A DNA stretch of 23,285 bases from DATILI01 sp035476635. GTDB lineage: Bacteria; Pseudomonadota; Gammaproteobacteria; Burkholderiales; Burkholderiaceae_C. The first letter of the stretch is position 1. Each line of letters begins with the position of its first letter. The notes below the pieces were generated by a model. The model was not told the origin of the DNA. It ran no database searches and saw nothing but the letters and a program-made list of their open reading frames with translations. The stretch is taken from assembly GCA_035476635.1 (NCBI GenBank), contig DATILI010000015.1:1-23285 (forward strand), given 5' to 3'. Of this stretch, positions 1 to 6,031 are shown piece after piece. The position numbers and the translations under genes are program-made.

Positions 1-860
1 GTCGCTTTGTCCATCTCGTGAAGTTGCCGCGGGTAGCGCTCGGTTGCGTCGAACCAGTTCTCCTGGCGCGCATCCAGTTGCTGCGCAGCAGGCAGGCGCG
101 AAGAATTCAGCCAGGCCTCGATCCCCAGGAAGTGGCGCATGGCGTTGCGCTCCACAATGCCGCGCATGCCGCCCACCAGTTGCTCACCAGCCGGCGACCC
201 GACAACGCTGAAGCCGACCTTGCTCCTGCCCGCGGTGGCGAGATAGGCCTGCGTCGCCAGGCGCGCTGCGGTGCCAAAGCGCAAGGCGAAGGTGAAATGC
301 ATGAAGCTGCGGTTTTGCGGCAGGCTGATGGCGCGCAGCACGATCATGTAGTTGGCCGTGCCAAGCGGGCCGGATTCGCTGCCCAGGTGGACCTCCAGGT
401 AATCCGGATCGGAGGAGGTCTTGCGCCAATCCAGGCGCAGTGGGTGGCCCTGGCTGGCATCGTCGGCATTCTTGCGGGTGAGGGTCAACAGCAGTTCCGG
501 CCCTGCTTGGTTATTGTCGAGTTGGCAGCTTCTTGAATTGAAGGGAAGCAGCATCACATCGCACCACACCTGGGGGCGTGCGAACGATGCGGCCACCGTC
601 GCAAACGGGTGTTTGCTGATGGCAAACACCGAGCCGCTCAACTGGGCTGCGGACTCGACCGAATCGATCACGATCGGCAGGCCCAACGCGCCGGCCGCCA
701 GCCGGCCGGCCATGGCATCGTAAGTGGCCCGCAGGTCGGCGGCATCGCCTGCATGCGACACAGCCGCCCAGGGTGCCAGAACCAGGCCCGCTGCAAGGCC
801 CGCACTGGCTCGAAGCAAGCCACGGCGGCGCGCGAAAGTCTTCACCTTGTCGTCCAGCAT
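1..860 (-). CDS. Hypothetical Tat-type exported protein (3' end off window)
   Basis: I do not recognise this family. Reading leftward from the ATG at 858-860, the frame stays open for at least 286 codons to the window edge, so the C-terminus is missing. The start is well fixed because an in-frame TGA lies three codons upstream (complement of 870-872). The N-terminus has a twin-arginine-like run (RRRGLLRASAG, about residues 11-21), then a hydrophobic stretch and an Ala-rich possible cleavage region, so export by Tat is inferred. The mature part is soluble-looking, with two cysteines close together (WCDVM and RSCQL) and no obvious catalytic motif. It is divergent from the hipBA-like operon across about 200 bp, and nothing in the neighbourhood reveals its role. 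The open frame is solid; the function is unknown. Confidence 0.72.
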   Translation of the reverse strand, partial: MLDDKVKTFARRRGLLRASAGLAAGLVLAPWAAVSHAGDAADLRATYDAMAGRLAAGALGLPIVIDSVESAAQLSGSVFAISKHPFATVAASFARPQVWCDVMLLPFNSRSCQLDNNQAGPELLLTLTRKNADDASQGHPLRLDWRKTSSDPDYLEVHLGSESGPLGTANYMIVLRAISLPQNRSFMHFTFALRFGTAARLATQAYLATAGRSKVGFSVVGSPAGEQLVGGMRGIVERNAMRHFLGIEAWLNSSRLPAAQQLDARQENWFDATERYPRQLHEMDKA

Positions 861-1023
861 GTCAGGTTTTCATCGGTTCACTTTCAGCCATGTTGGCCTG
901 AAAACGCCCCGCGCGGCGTAGGACCATGCGCACAAACGATGCCCGACAGAACCGGCTCAGTGCACCTTCCGGGTGTGCTTTAAAAAGCTTTAAGGATCCT
1001 ATAGAGGCCATTATTCTTGAAAT

Positions 1024-1049
1024 TTTGACAAGAAGAACTACTTGTCAAA
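1024..1049. promoter_or_regulatory. Operator-like inverted repeat over hipBA promoter
   Basis: TTTGACAAG-N8-CTTGTCAAA forms a perfect 9-bp inverted repeat with an 8-nt spacer, covering the -35 box and reaching into the -10. The geometry (two arms separated by 8 nt) matches that known for E. coli HipB operators (TATCC-N8-GGATA), although the arm sequence differs. A HipB dimer binding here would block RNA polymerase, so negative autoregulation is inferred. Confidence 0.6.
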
Positions 1050-1053
1050 TAAT
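1025..1053 (+). promoter_or_regulatory. Predicted sigma70 promoter of hipBA-like operon
   Basis: A perfect -35 hexamer TTGACA at 1025-1030 is followed, after exactly 17 nt, by AATAAT at 1048-1053 (5 of 6 to the -10 consensus). Transcription would start at about 1059-1061, that is, at or next to the predicted hipB ATG at 1061. The promoter is overlaid by an inverted repeat, which fits autorepression by the HipB/HipA complex as known for hipBA operons. Promoter activity is predicted from sequence only. Confidence 0.62.
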
Positions 1054-1060
1054 GGACCTC

Positions 1061-1438
1061 ATGGAATCCATTAATAAATCAAAAGGCCCCTACAAGAGCC
1101 GTAAATCCAAAGAATCGCCCACACCTCTTCCCGTGGTACGAGCCATCGCGAAGCTCGGCGCAGACATAGGCCTCGCCCGCAGGCGTCGGCGCATTTCGCA
1201 ACTCTCTCTTGCCGAGCGCATCGGCGCCTCCTTGTCGACAGTCAAGCGCATGGAATCTGGCGACATGCGGGTGCCACTTCACTTCATTGCGCGGGCACTG
1301 CATGTTTTCGGCGAGATTGAGCGCTTGGCCCAGTTGTTGGACACCGGCGAGGACGCCATCGGCCTGGCGCTCATGGATGAGCAGCTGCCTCGGCGTATCC
1401 GGGCGCGCAAATCGACGGCTGATCAGGGCGCGCTATGA
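1061..1438 (+). CDS. HipB-like XRE-family antitoxin/repressor
   Basis: Predicted 125-aa DNA-binding antitoxin of a hipBA-type module. It would neutralise HipA and repress the operon. A basic Lys/Arg-rich N-terminal tail (residues 1-20) precedes an XRE helix-turn-helix at about residues 35-90, entered through an RRRRR-type patch after LGADIGLA. The C-terminal IGLALMDEQLPRRIR segment resembles short HipB proteins of Burkholderia relatives. I chose ATG 1061 because the predicted promoter would start transcription there; ATG 1052 is possible in frame, and an ATG at 926 lies upstream of the promoter. The stop overlaps the hipA start by ATGA (1435-1438), which indicates translational coupling. The family is fairly certain; the start is uncertain. 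Confidence 0.8.
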   Translation: MESINKSKGPYKSRKSKESPTPLPVVRAIAKLGADIGLARRRRRISQLSLAERIGASLSTVKRMESGDMRVPLHFIARALHVFGEIERLAQLLDTGEDAIGLALMDEQLPRRIRARKSTADQGAL

Positions 1439-2727
1439 AACCCGCCTTGAGCGTCAAACACAAAGTCGACGTCTGCATCGGAAAAGCGGGCACGCTGGTG
1501 GGCCACCTGACCTATGTGAAACAGGGCCAGCGTGAGAACACAAGCTTCGCGTACGACGCGAGTTGGCTCGAAAGCACCATCCGCCTGGAGGTGTCGCCGG
1601 ACCTGCCCTTGGTGGCGGGACACCAGCCTCGCAGGGCATCCACCAGGATGGACTCGGTTTTTCATTTCGCCCTTGCGGACTCCACCCCCGATGCCTGGGG
1701 ACGCCGTGTCATCGCCCGGGCGCATGCCAAGCAACGCAGGGACGACCCGAGTCTGCCGGCCTTGTCCGAAATGGACTACCTGACCGCCGTCGACGACTTC
1801 AGCCGCATTGGCGCGCTGCGGCTTCGGGATGCAAACGGACAATTCCTGGGCAGCGTCGAGAACGGCAAGCGACCGACTCCCCCGCTTGTCGAACTGGAGC
1901 ACATGTACAACGCCAGCCGCGCGGTCGAGAAAAACCAGGAGACGGCCGAGGACCTCAAGTACCTGCAGGGCAAGGGCACGTCTCTGGGCGGCATGCGGCC
2001 CAAATGCACCGTGCTGGACGAGAACGGAATGCTGGCCATCGGGAAGTTCCCCAGCATCCATGACGCCCGAAGCGTCACCCGGGGCGAGGTGCTGGCCCTG
2101 CGTCTCGCGCGCAAAGCCGGCATCGAGGTGGCGCCCGCGCGCATCGTGGTGCTGAACGGCACAGCGGTGGCGGTCATCGAGCGCTTCGACCGGACGCCCG
2201 AATACGCTCGAATCCACTATCTATCGGCAGCCTCGATGCTGCAAGCCTCGCGCGAGGAGGATCGCTCGTATGCCGAAATCGCGGACGCCGTTCGCTCGCA
2301 CTGCGTCTCTCCGACCCAGGACGTCCGGCAACTGTGGCGCCGGATGGTCTTCAACCTGCTCATCACCAACGTGGACGACCATCTGCAAAACCATGGTTTT
2401 CTGTATGCGGGCGGCAAGCAGTGGCGGCTCGCACCGGCCTTCGACGTGAACCCGTTTCCCGACAAAGACCGGGAGTCGAAAACCTGGCTCTCACCGGACA
2501 CCGGCCCGATCGTCTCGCTGGCCATGCTGCTGCAAGAAGCCGCGTACTTCAGCCTCGCCGAAGCCGAAGCGATGCGGGTGCTTGCGCAGGTGGTTGCGGC
2601 CGTTGGCGCTTGGCGCGCCGAGGCACTTGGCGCCGGGGTGGGCCTGCGTACCGAAGAGTTGGAGGATTTCGCGCCTGCGTTCGAACACGAAGCCATGGAA
2701 GCCGCCAGGAAGGCGCTGCGGCGCTGA
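1435..2727 (+). CDS. hipA: HipA-family serine/threonine kinase toxin
   Basis: A full-length 430-aa HipA-like kinase. In E. coli, HipA phosphorylates glutamyl-tRNA synthetase and induces persistence; the target here is unknown. An N-terminal couple-hipA-type region (about 11-140) is followed by the Gly-rich loop GTSLGGMRPK (181-190). S183 there sits about where E. coli HipA has its autophosphorylated Ser. Next are a candidate ATP-binding lysine in AIGKFP (K204), the catalytic N-x-D-x-H-x-x-N motif TNVDDHLQN (N312, D314, H316, N319) and the metal-binding-type aspartate in APAFD (D337). All key kinase residues appear intact, so the toxin is predicted to be active. It starts inside the hipB stop codon. 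An AraC-family gene begins 16 nt after its end, so the transcript may extend into it. Confidence 0.9.
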   Translation: MKPALSVKHKVDVCIGKAGTLVGHLTYVKQGQRENTSFAYDASWLESTIRLEVSPDLPLVAGHQPRRASTRMDSVFHFALADSTPDAWGRRVIARAHAKQRRDDPSLPALSEMDYLTAVDDFSRIGALRLRDANGQFLGSVENGKRPTPPLVELEHMYNASRAVEKNQETAEDLKYLQGKGTSLGGMRPKCTVLDENGMLAIGKFPSIHDARSVTRGEVLALRLARKAGIEVAPARIVVLNGTAVAVIERFDRTPEYARIHYLSAASMLQASREEDRSYAEIADAVRSHCVSPTQDVRQLWRRMVFNLLITNVDDHLQNHGFLYAGGKQWRLAPAFDVNPFPDKDRESKTWLSPDTGPIVSLAMLLQEAAYFSLAEAEAMRVLAQVVAAVGAWRAEALGAGVGLRTEELEDFAPAFEHEAMEAARKALRR

Positions 2728-2743
2728 CGCTGCGCAAGCACTC

Positions 2744-3700
2744 ATGCAAAGCGGCGACATACTCAGCAATGTGCTGGCCACGTACAAGTCCGAAAGGGCG
2801 GTGACGGCCCGTTTCTCGTTGTCTTCGCCGTGGGCGTTGCATTCGACAGGCGTCGATGGCCCATTGATCCGGGTGTGCACCGGCGCGCCGTACTGGATCA
2901 AGGTCGGCGAAGGCGAATCGGTGCCGTTTGCCGCACACGATATTGCGATGCTCCCGCATGGCAGCGCGCATACCATTTCCTCCTCGCCCGCACTGGAGCC
3001 CACGCCATTTCGCGACCTCATCGCAGCCCACTCGGTGGGCAGGCATGGCGACCATCCGATCGTCTTCTCGCACGGCGCGGGCGGGCCAGTCACCGAGCTT
3101 TTTTCCCTGCACCTGTGGATGCCAGCCTTGGGGCTGGGGTCGATCATCAGCAGCCTGCCGTCACTGATCGTGCTGCGGCAAAAACAGATTCCCGCGACCG
3201 CACCGCTGGCACTGGCGATGCAGTCGCTGGTCAACGAAACCATCGCCCAGCGTCCGGGCTGGCAGCTGTCTGCCGCACGGATGGCCGACCTGCTGCTGGT
3301 GCATATCCTGTGCGAGCACCTGTACGCCGATCCGCAGATGAAGACCGGCCGGCTGCGCGGCTTGGACGACGAAAGCATCGCCCGCGCCATGTCGCTGATG
3401 CACGAACGGCCGCAGCACCCGTGGTCGGTCGCCAGCCTGGCCGAGGCCAGCTACCTCTCGCGCACGGTCTTCAGCGCGCGGTTTCGCGAACTGGTGGGTG
3501 TCACGCCCATGCACTATCTGGGCTCCTGCCGCATGACGCTCGCGGCCGAGAAGCTCAAGAACCGGCAGCTCAGCCTGCACGCGGTGGCCGAGGCCGTGGG
3601 CTATGAATCCGAAAAGGCGTTCGCGCGCGCATTCCAGCGTTGGACCGGCATGACGCCAAGCGCCTACAGCCGCCAGCACGCCAATCCGGCCGCCACCTGA
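2744..3700 (+). CDS. AraC-family transcriptional regulator with cupin N-domain
   Basis: A 318-aa regulator. Residues about 5-190 form an AraC-type cupin ligand-binding domain (Cupin_6-like, with GAPYWIKV and MLPHGSAHTI). Residues about 225-310 form the double helix-turn-helix, including SLAEASYLSRTVFSARFREL and the typical end GYESEKAFARAFQRWTGMTPSAYR-like. The frame is open further upstream, but ATG 2744 gives the normal family length and avoids overlap with hipA. It sits 16 nt after hipA and 82 nt before the dioxygenase-like gene, in the same direction. By position it is the candidate regulator of the dioxygenase/monooxygenase pair, though many proteins of this subfamily act on divergent genes. 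The effector is not predictable. Confidence 0.88.
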   Translation: MQSGDILSNVLATYKSERAVTARFSLSSPWALHSTGVDGPLIRVCTGAPYWIKVGEGESVPFAAHDIAMLPHGSAHTISSSPALEPTPFRDLIAAHSVGRHGDHPIVFSHGAGGPVTELFSLHLWMPALGLGSIISSLPSLIVLRQKQIPATAPLALAMQSLVNETIAQRPGWQLSAARMADLLLVHILCEHLYADPQMKTGRLRGLDDESIARAMSLMHERPQHPWSVASLAEASYLSRTVFSARFRELVGVTPMHYLGSCRMTLAAEKLKNRQLSLHAVAEAVGYESEKAFARAFQRWTGMTPSAYSRQHANPAAT

Positions 3701-3701
3701 A

Positions 3702-3715
3702 CGCCGCAAGCGGCG
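3702..3715. other. Small GC hairpin after AraC gene
   Basis: CGCCGC-AA-GCGGCG is a perfect 6-bp inverted repeat two bases after the AraC stop codon. It could be a weak terminator or an mRNA-stabilising stem between the regulator and the dioxygenase gene. There is no T-run, so intrinsic termination is doubtful. Confidence 0.25.
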
Positions 3716-3782
3716 GACGATCGGTGCCCAAATCCGGCGTCCCGGAGGTTGAGCCCGCTGTGCGCGTGTCGAACAATCGGCC

Positions 3783-4718
3783 ATGGCCATCACACGAAAA
3801 CGGGTGCTCCCCGAAGTGCGCAACCCCGCGCTGGAACTGTCCCTCGTCAAGTCGATTGCGGCGGGCGACAACCAGCAGCGCGAAACCATGGCCCGGGACA
3901 CCGAAGGCGAACCGCTGCTGCAGTTCGAAGGCCGCAGCAATCCCTATCTCGAGCACCAGCGCAACGACCTGCTGCTGAGCATCCAGCACATGCGCAGCGA
4001 AGGCCACGACGAGATGGTTTTCATGTGCATCACGCACTGCAAGGAGCTGACCTTCAAGGCCCTGCACTACGAACTTCTCAACATGCAAACCCGCATCCAG
4101 GCCGATGACGTGGCCGGCGCGCTGCAGCTGGTGCCGCGCGTGCGCGCGCTGCTGGAGTTCCTGGGCAAGACCTGGGACGTGCTCTCGACGATCACGCCGA
4201 ACGAGTTCAACCAGTTCCGCAACACGCTGGGCATCGCATCAGGCCAGCAGTCCTATATGTACCGGCATGTGGAGTTCATCCTGGGCAACAAGTCGGTGCC
4301 GCTGGCGCGCGCCCATGCGAACAACCCGGACGTCTGGCCCTACATGGAGCGCGCCCTGCATTCGCCCAGCCTCTATGACGACGTGCTGGCACTGCTGCAC
4401 CGCCGCGGCATCACCATGCCGCCCGGTGCGCTGCAGCGCGACTGGTCGACGCCGTACGCCGCCAGCCCCGGTGTCGAGGAAGCCTGGTTGCGGGTCTATT
4501 CCGATCCCGCGCCGGAGAACGATCTGTACCGCCTTGGCGAAGCGCTGATGGACATCGCCGACGTGTTCTCGCAATACCGCTGGCGTCATTTCGTGTCGGT
4601 CGAACGCATTCTCGGCTTCAAGCCGGGCACCGGTGGCTCCGCCGGCGTGGGCTGGCTGCGCAGCATCGTCGATCACCGCTTTTTCCCCGAGCTCTGGTCC
4701 ATGCGGACCAAGCTCTGA
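3783..4718 (+). CDS. Divergent tryptophan 2,3-dioxygenase-like heme protein
   Basis: A 311-aa protein of the tryptophan 2,3-dioxygenase (TDO) superfamily, which uses heme to insert O2 into an indole ring. Compared from memory with Xanthomonas TDO, key residues are kept. F80 and H85 (in EMVFMCITHCKEL) correspond to F51/H55 of the distal pocket. R161 (SYMYRHVEF) corresponds to the carboxylate-binding R117. H269 (WRHFVSVER) corresponds to the heme ligand H240, and T283 in PGTGGSAG to T254. The ending FFPELWSMRT is also typical. The family-typical QHQTSELW is changed to THCKELTF, so it is not an ordinary KynA. No formamidase or kynureninase is nearby; an FAD monooxygenase follows after 37 nt. ATG 3783 was taken; ATG 3888 would trim a non-conserved N-terminus. 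The substrate is inferred to be an indole carboxylate, but this is unproven. Confidence 0.85.
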   Translation: MAITRKRVLPEVRNPALELSLVKSIAAGDNQQRETMARDTEGEPLLQFEGRSNPYLEHQRNDLLLSIQHMRSEGHDEMVFMCITHCKELTFKALHYELLNMQTRIQADDVAGALQLVPRVRALLEFLGKTWDVLSTITPNEFNQFRNTLGIASGQQSYMYRHVEFILGNKSVPLARAHANNPDVWPYMERALHSPSLYDDVLALLHRRGITMPPGALQRDWSTPYAASPGVEEAWLRVYSDPAPENDLYRLGEALMDIADVFSQYRWRHFVSVERILGFKPGTGGSAGVGWLRSIVDHRFFPELWSMRTKL

Positions 4719-4755
4719 GCCATTCACCCAATTGAACTTCGGAGCCAACAAAAAA

Positions 4756-5958
4756 GTGACAAGGCAAATCAGGAATGTGCTGATCGTCGGCGCGGGCATT
4801 GCGGGCTGCTCGGCCGCCGTCGCCCTGGCGGAACGAGGCGTGCAGGTCACGTTGATCGAGAAGCAGGCCGTCTGGCGCTTCCAGAGCTCCGGCATCTTCA
4901 TCTACAGCAATGGGCTGGAAGCCCTGCGCAAGGTCGGGGTGCTGCCGCAGATCCTCGAAGCCGGCTTCGCGATCGCGGATGGCAGGAATGTCTACCTGGA
5001 CCATCGCGGCATGCCCATCGTAGATGTCTTCTATCCCGCATCGGGCGCTGGCGTGCCACCCATCCTGGGCATCAAGCGCGCAGAGATGCACCGCATCCTG
5101 GCTGATCGCCTCGCTGGCCTGGGCGCAGACATCCGGCTGGACACCACGCTGGCGCGCATCCATGCGCCAGGTGATGCACGCAAGAATGGCGAGCTTGCGC
5201 ACGTCAGCCTATCCGATGGCTCAACGCAAGGCTTTGACCTCATCATCGGTGCCGACGGCATACGCTCGCAGCTGCGCGAGGCCGTGGCTGGCCCGATGAC
5301 GCCGCGCTACACCGGCTTCGGCGTCTGGCGCAGCGTGCACGACCGGCCGCGCACGCTGGACGCGAAGATCATGATGATGGGCATCGGCAAGCGCCTGGGA
5401 ATCATGCCGATCAGCCAGAACAAGCTCTACCTTTTCGGCACGGTCGGCGCGCCGCCGGGGTGCTGGTATCCACGCGAAGGCTGGCCCGATCAGATGCGCG
5501 CCAGCTTTGCCGAGTTCGGCGGCCCGGCCCGCCAGTTCCTCGATGACCTGGGCGCCGACGCCGAGGTGCTCTACACGGCGGTCGAAGAGGTGGCAGCGCC
5601 GCTGCCCTGGCATGCCGGCCGCGTGCTGTTGATCGGCGATGCCGCACATGCGTCGACCCCGTTCATGGGACAGGGCGGCGCGATGGCGGTGCAAGACGCC
5701 GTGGTGCTGGCCGACTTGCTGGCCGACTTGCCGGCAGAAGGCGCCCCGTTGGACGCGACGCTGCACGCCTTCGGCCAGCGCCGCTATCCGATGTGCAGGT
5801 TCGTGCAGGACGCATCGCGCAAGGTCGGTGAGGCGGGGGCACAGGAAGACCCCGAAACCTGCGAGCGCCGCAATCTGGCAATGCGCGAAACCGCGCAAGG
5901 CCAGGTCGACGACTTTTACCGTGCGTTGAACGCGCTGCGCGCGCAAGCCGAGGTATAG
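4756..5958 (+). CDS. FAD-dependent class A monooxygenase
   Basis: A 400-aa flavoprotein hydroxylase of the p-hydroxybenzoate hydroxylase-like class, using NAD(P)H and O2 to hydroxylate an aromatic substrate. The ADP-binding GxGxxG is VGAGIAG (11-17), with an acidic residue after the second strand (TLIEK). The DG motif is GADGIRS (166-171), and the GD motif is LLIGDAAHASTP (291-302) followed by GQGGAMAVQDA. The frame extends upstream over the dioxygenase end, but GTG 4756 has a GGAG 11 nt upstream and places the Rossmann fold near the N-terminus; TTG 4732 is an alternative. Tandem arrangement with the dioxygenase-like gene suggests the two act on one substrate. It is convergent with the diguanylate cyclase gene. 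Family certain; substrate unknown. Confidence 0.9.
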   Translation: MTRQIRNVLIVGAGIAGCSAAVALAERGVQVTLIEKQAVWRFQSSGIFIYSNGLEALRKVGVLPQILEAGFAIADGRNVYLDHRGMPIVDVFYPASGAGVPPILGIKRAEMHRILADRLAGLGADIRLDTTLARIHAPGDARKNGELAHVSLSDGSTQGFDLIIGADGIRSQLREAVAGPMTPRYTGFGVWRSVHDRPRTLDAKIMMMGIGKRLGIMPISQNKLYLFGTVGAPPGCWYPREGWPDQMRASFAEFGGPARQFLDDLGADAEVLYTAVEEVAAPLPWHAGRVLLIGDAAHASTPFMGQGGAMAVQDAVVLADLLADLPAEGAPLDATLHAFGQRRYPMCRFVQDASRKVGEAGAQEDPETCERRNLAMRETAQGQVDDFYRALNALRAQAEV

Positions 5959-5978
5959 CGGCTACCGCACCGGGCTGA

Positions 5979-5993
5979 CCGCGCCGGGCGCGG
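5979..5993. terminator. Possible bidirectional GC hairpin between convergent genes
   Basis: CCGCGCC-G-GGCGCGG is a perfect 7-bp inverted repeat in the 73-bp gap between the convergent monooxygenase and diguanylate cyclase genes. The position suits a shared terminator. The effective loop would be about five bases and there is no flanking T-run, so this is a weak call. Confidence 0.35.
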
Positions 5994-6031
5994 CCTCCCG
6001 CAACACCGAAGGCCATCCAAGCCGTGCCGGC

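Larger units (their letters stand above)
861..1060. other. Divergent intergenic region, AT-rich on the hipBA side
   Basis: This 200-bp gap separates the minus-strand exported protein from the hipBA-like operon. The left two thirds is GC-rich and shows no clear promoter. From about 980 onward it becomes strongly AT-rich, including the 8-bp palindrome AAAGCTTT at 984-991, a possible weak -10 (TATAGA, 1000-1005), and the inverted repeats and promoter listed separately. The abrupt base-composition change fits either a regulated promoter or horizontal acquisition of the toxin-antitoxin operon. Confidence 0.6.
1008..1073. repeat. Three CCATTA/TAATGG half-sites around the hipBA promoter
   Basis: CCATTATT (1008-1015) is the exact inverse complement of AATAATGG (1048-1055). 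TAATGGA (1050-1056) pairs again with TCCATTA (1067-1073). The shared 6-mer therefore occurs at 1008-1013, 1050-1055 and 1068-1073 in alternating orientation, with 42 bp (about four helical turns) between the first two copies. The copies could be extra HipB half-sites allowing cooperative or looping repression, or could form an RNA or DNA hairpin. These arms interlock with the 9-bp operator but are not concentric with it. Confidence 0.45.

Noticed and set aside
926..1060. Longer N-terminus for the HipB-like protein starting at ATG 926
   Set aside because: It would translate through the predicted promoter and operator repeats, and the added residues show no conserved features.
4633..4755. Upstream start for the FAD monooxygenase at ATG 4633
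   Set aside because: It overlaps the end of the dioxygenase gene in another frame and puts about 40 unrelated residues before the Rossmann fold; GTG 4756 fits the family.
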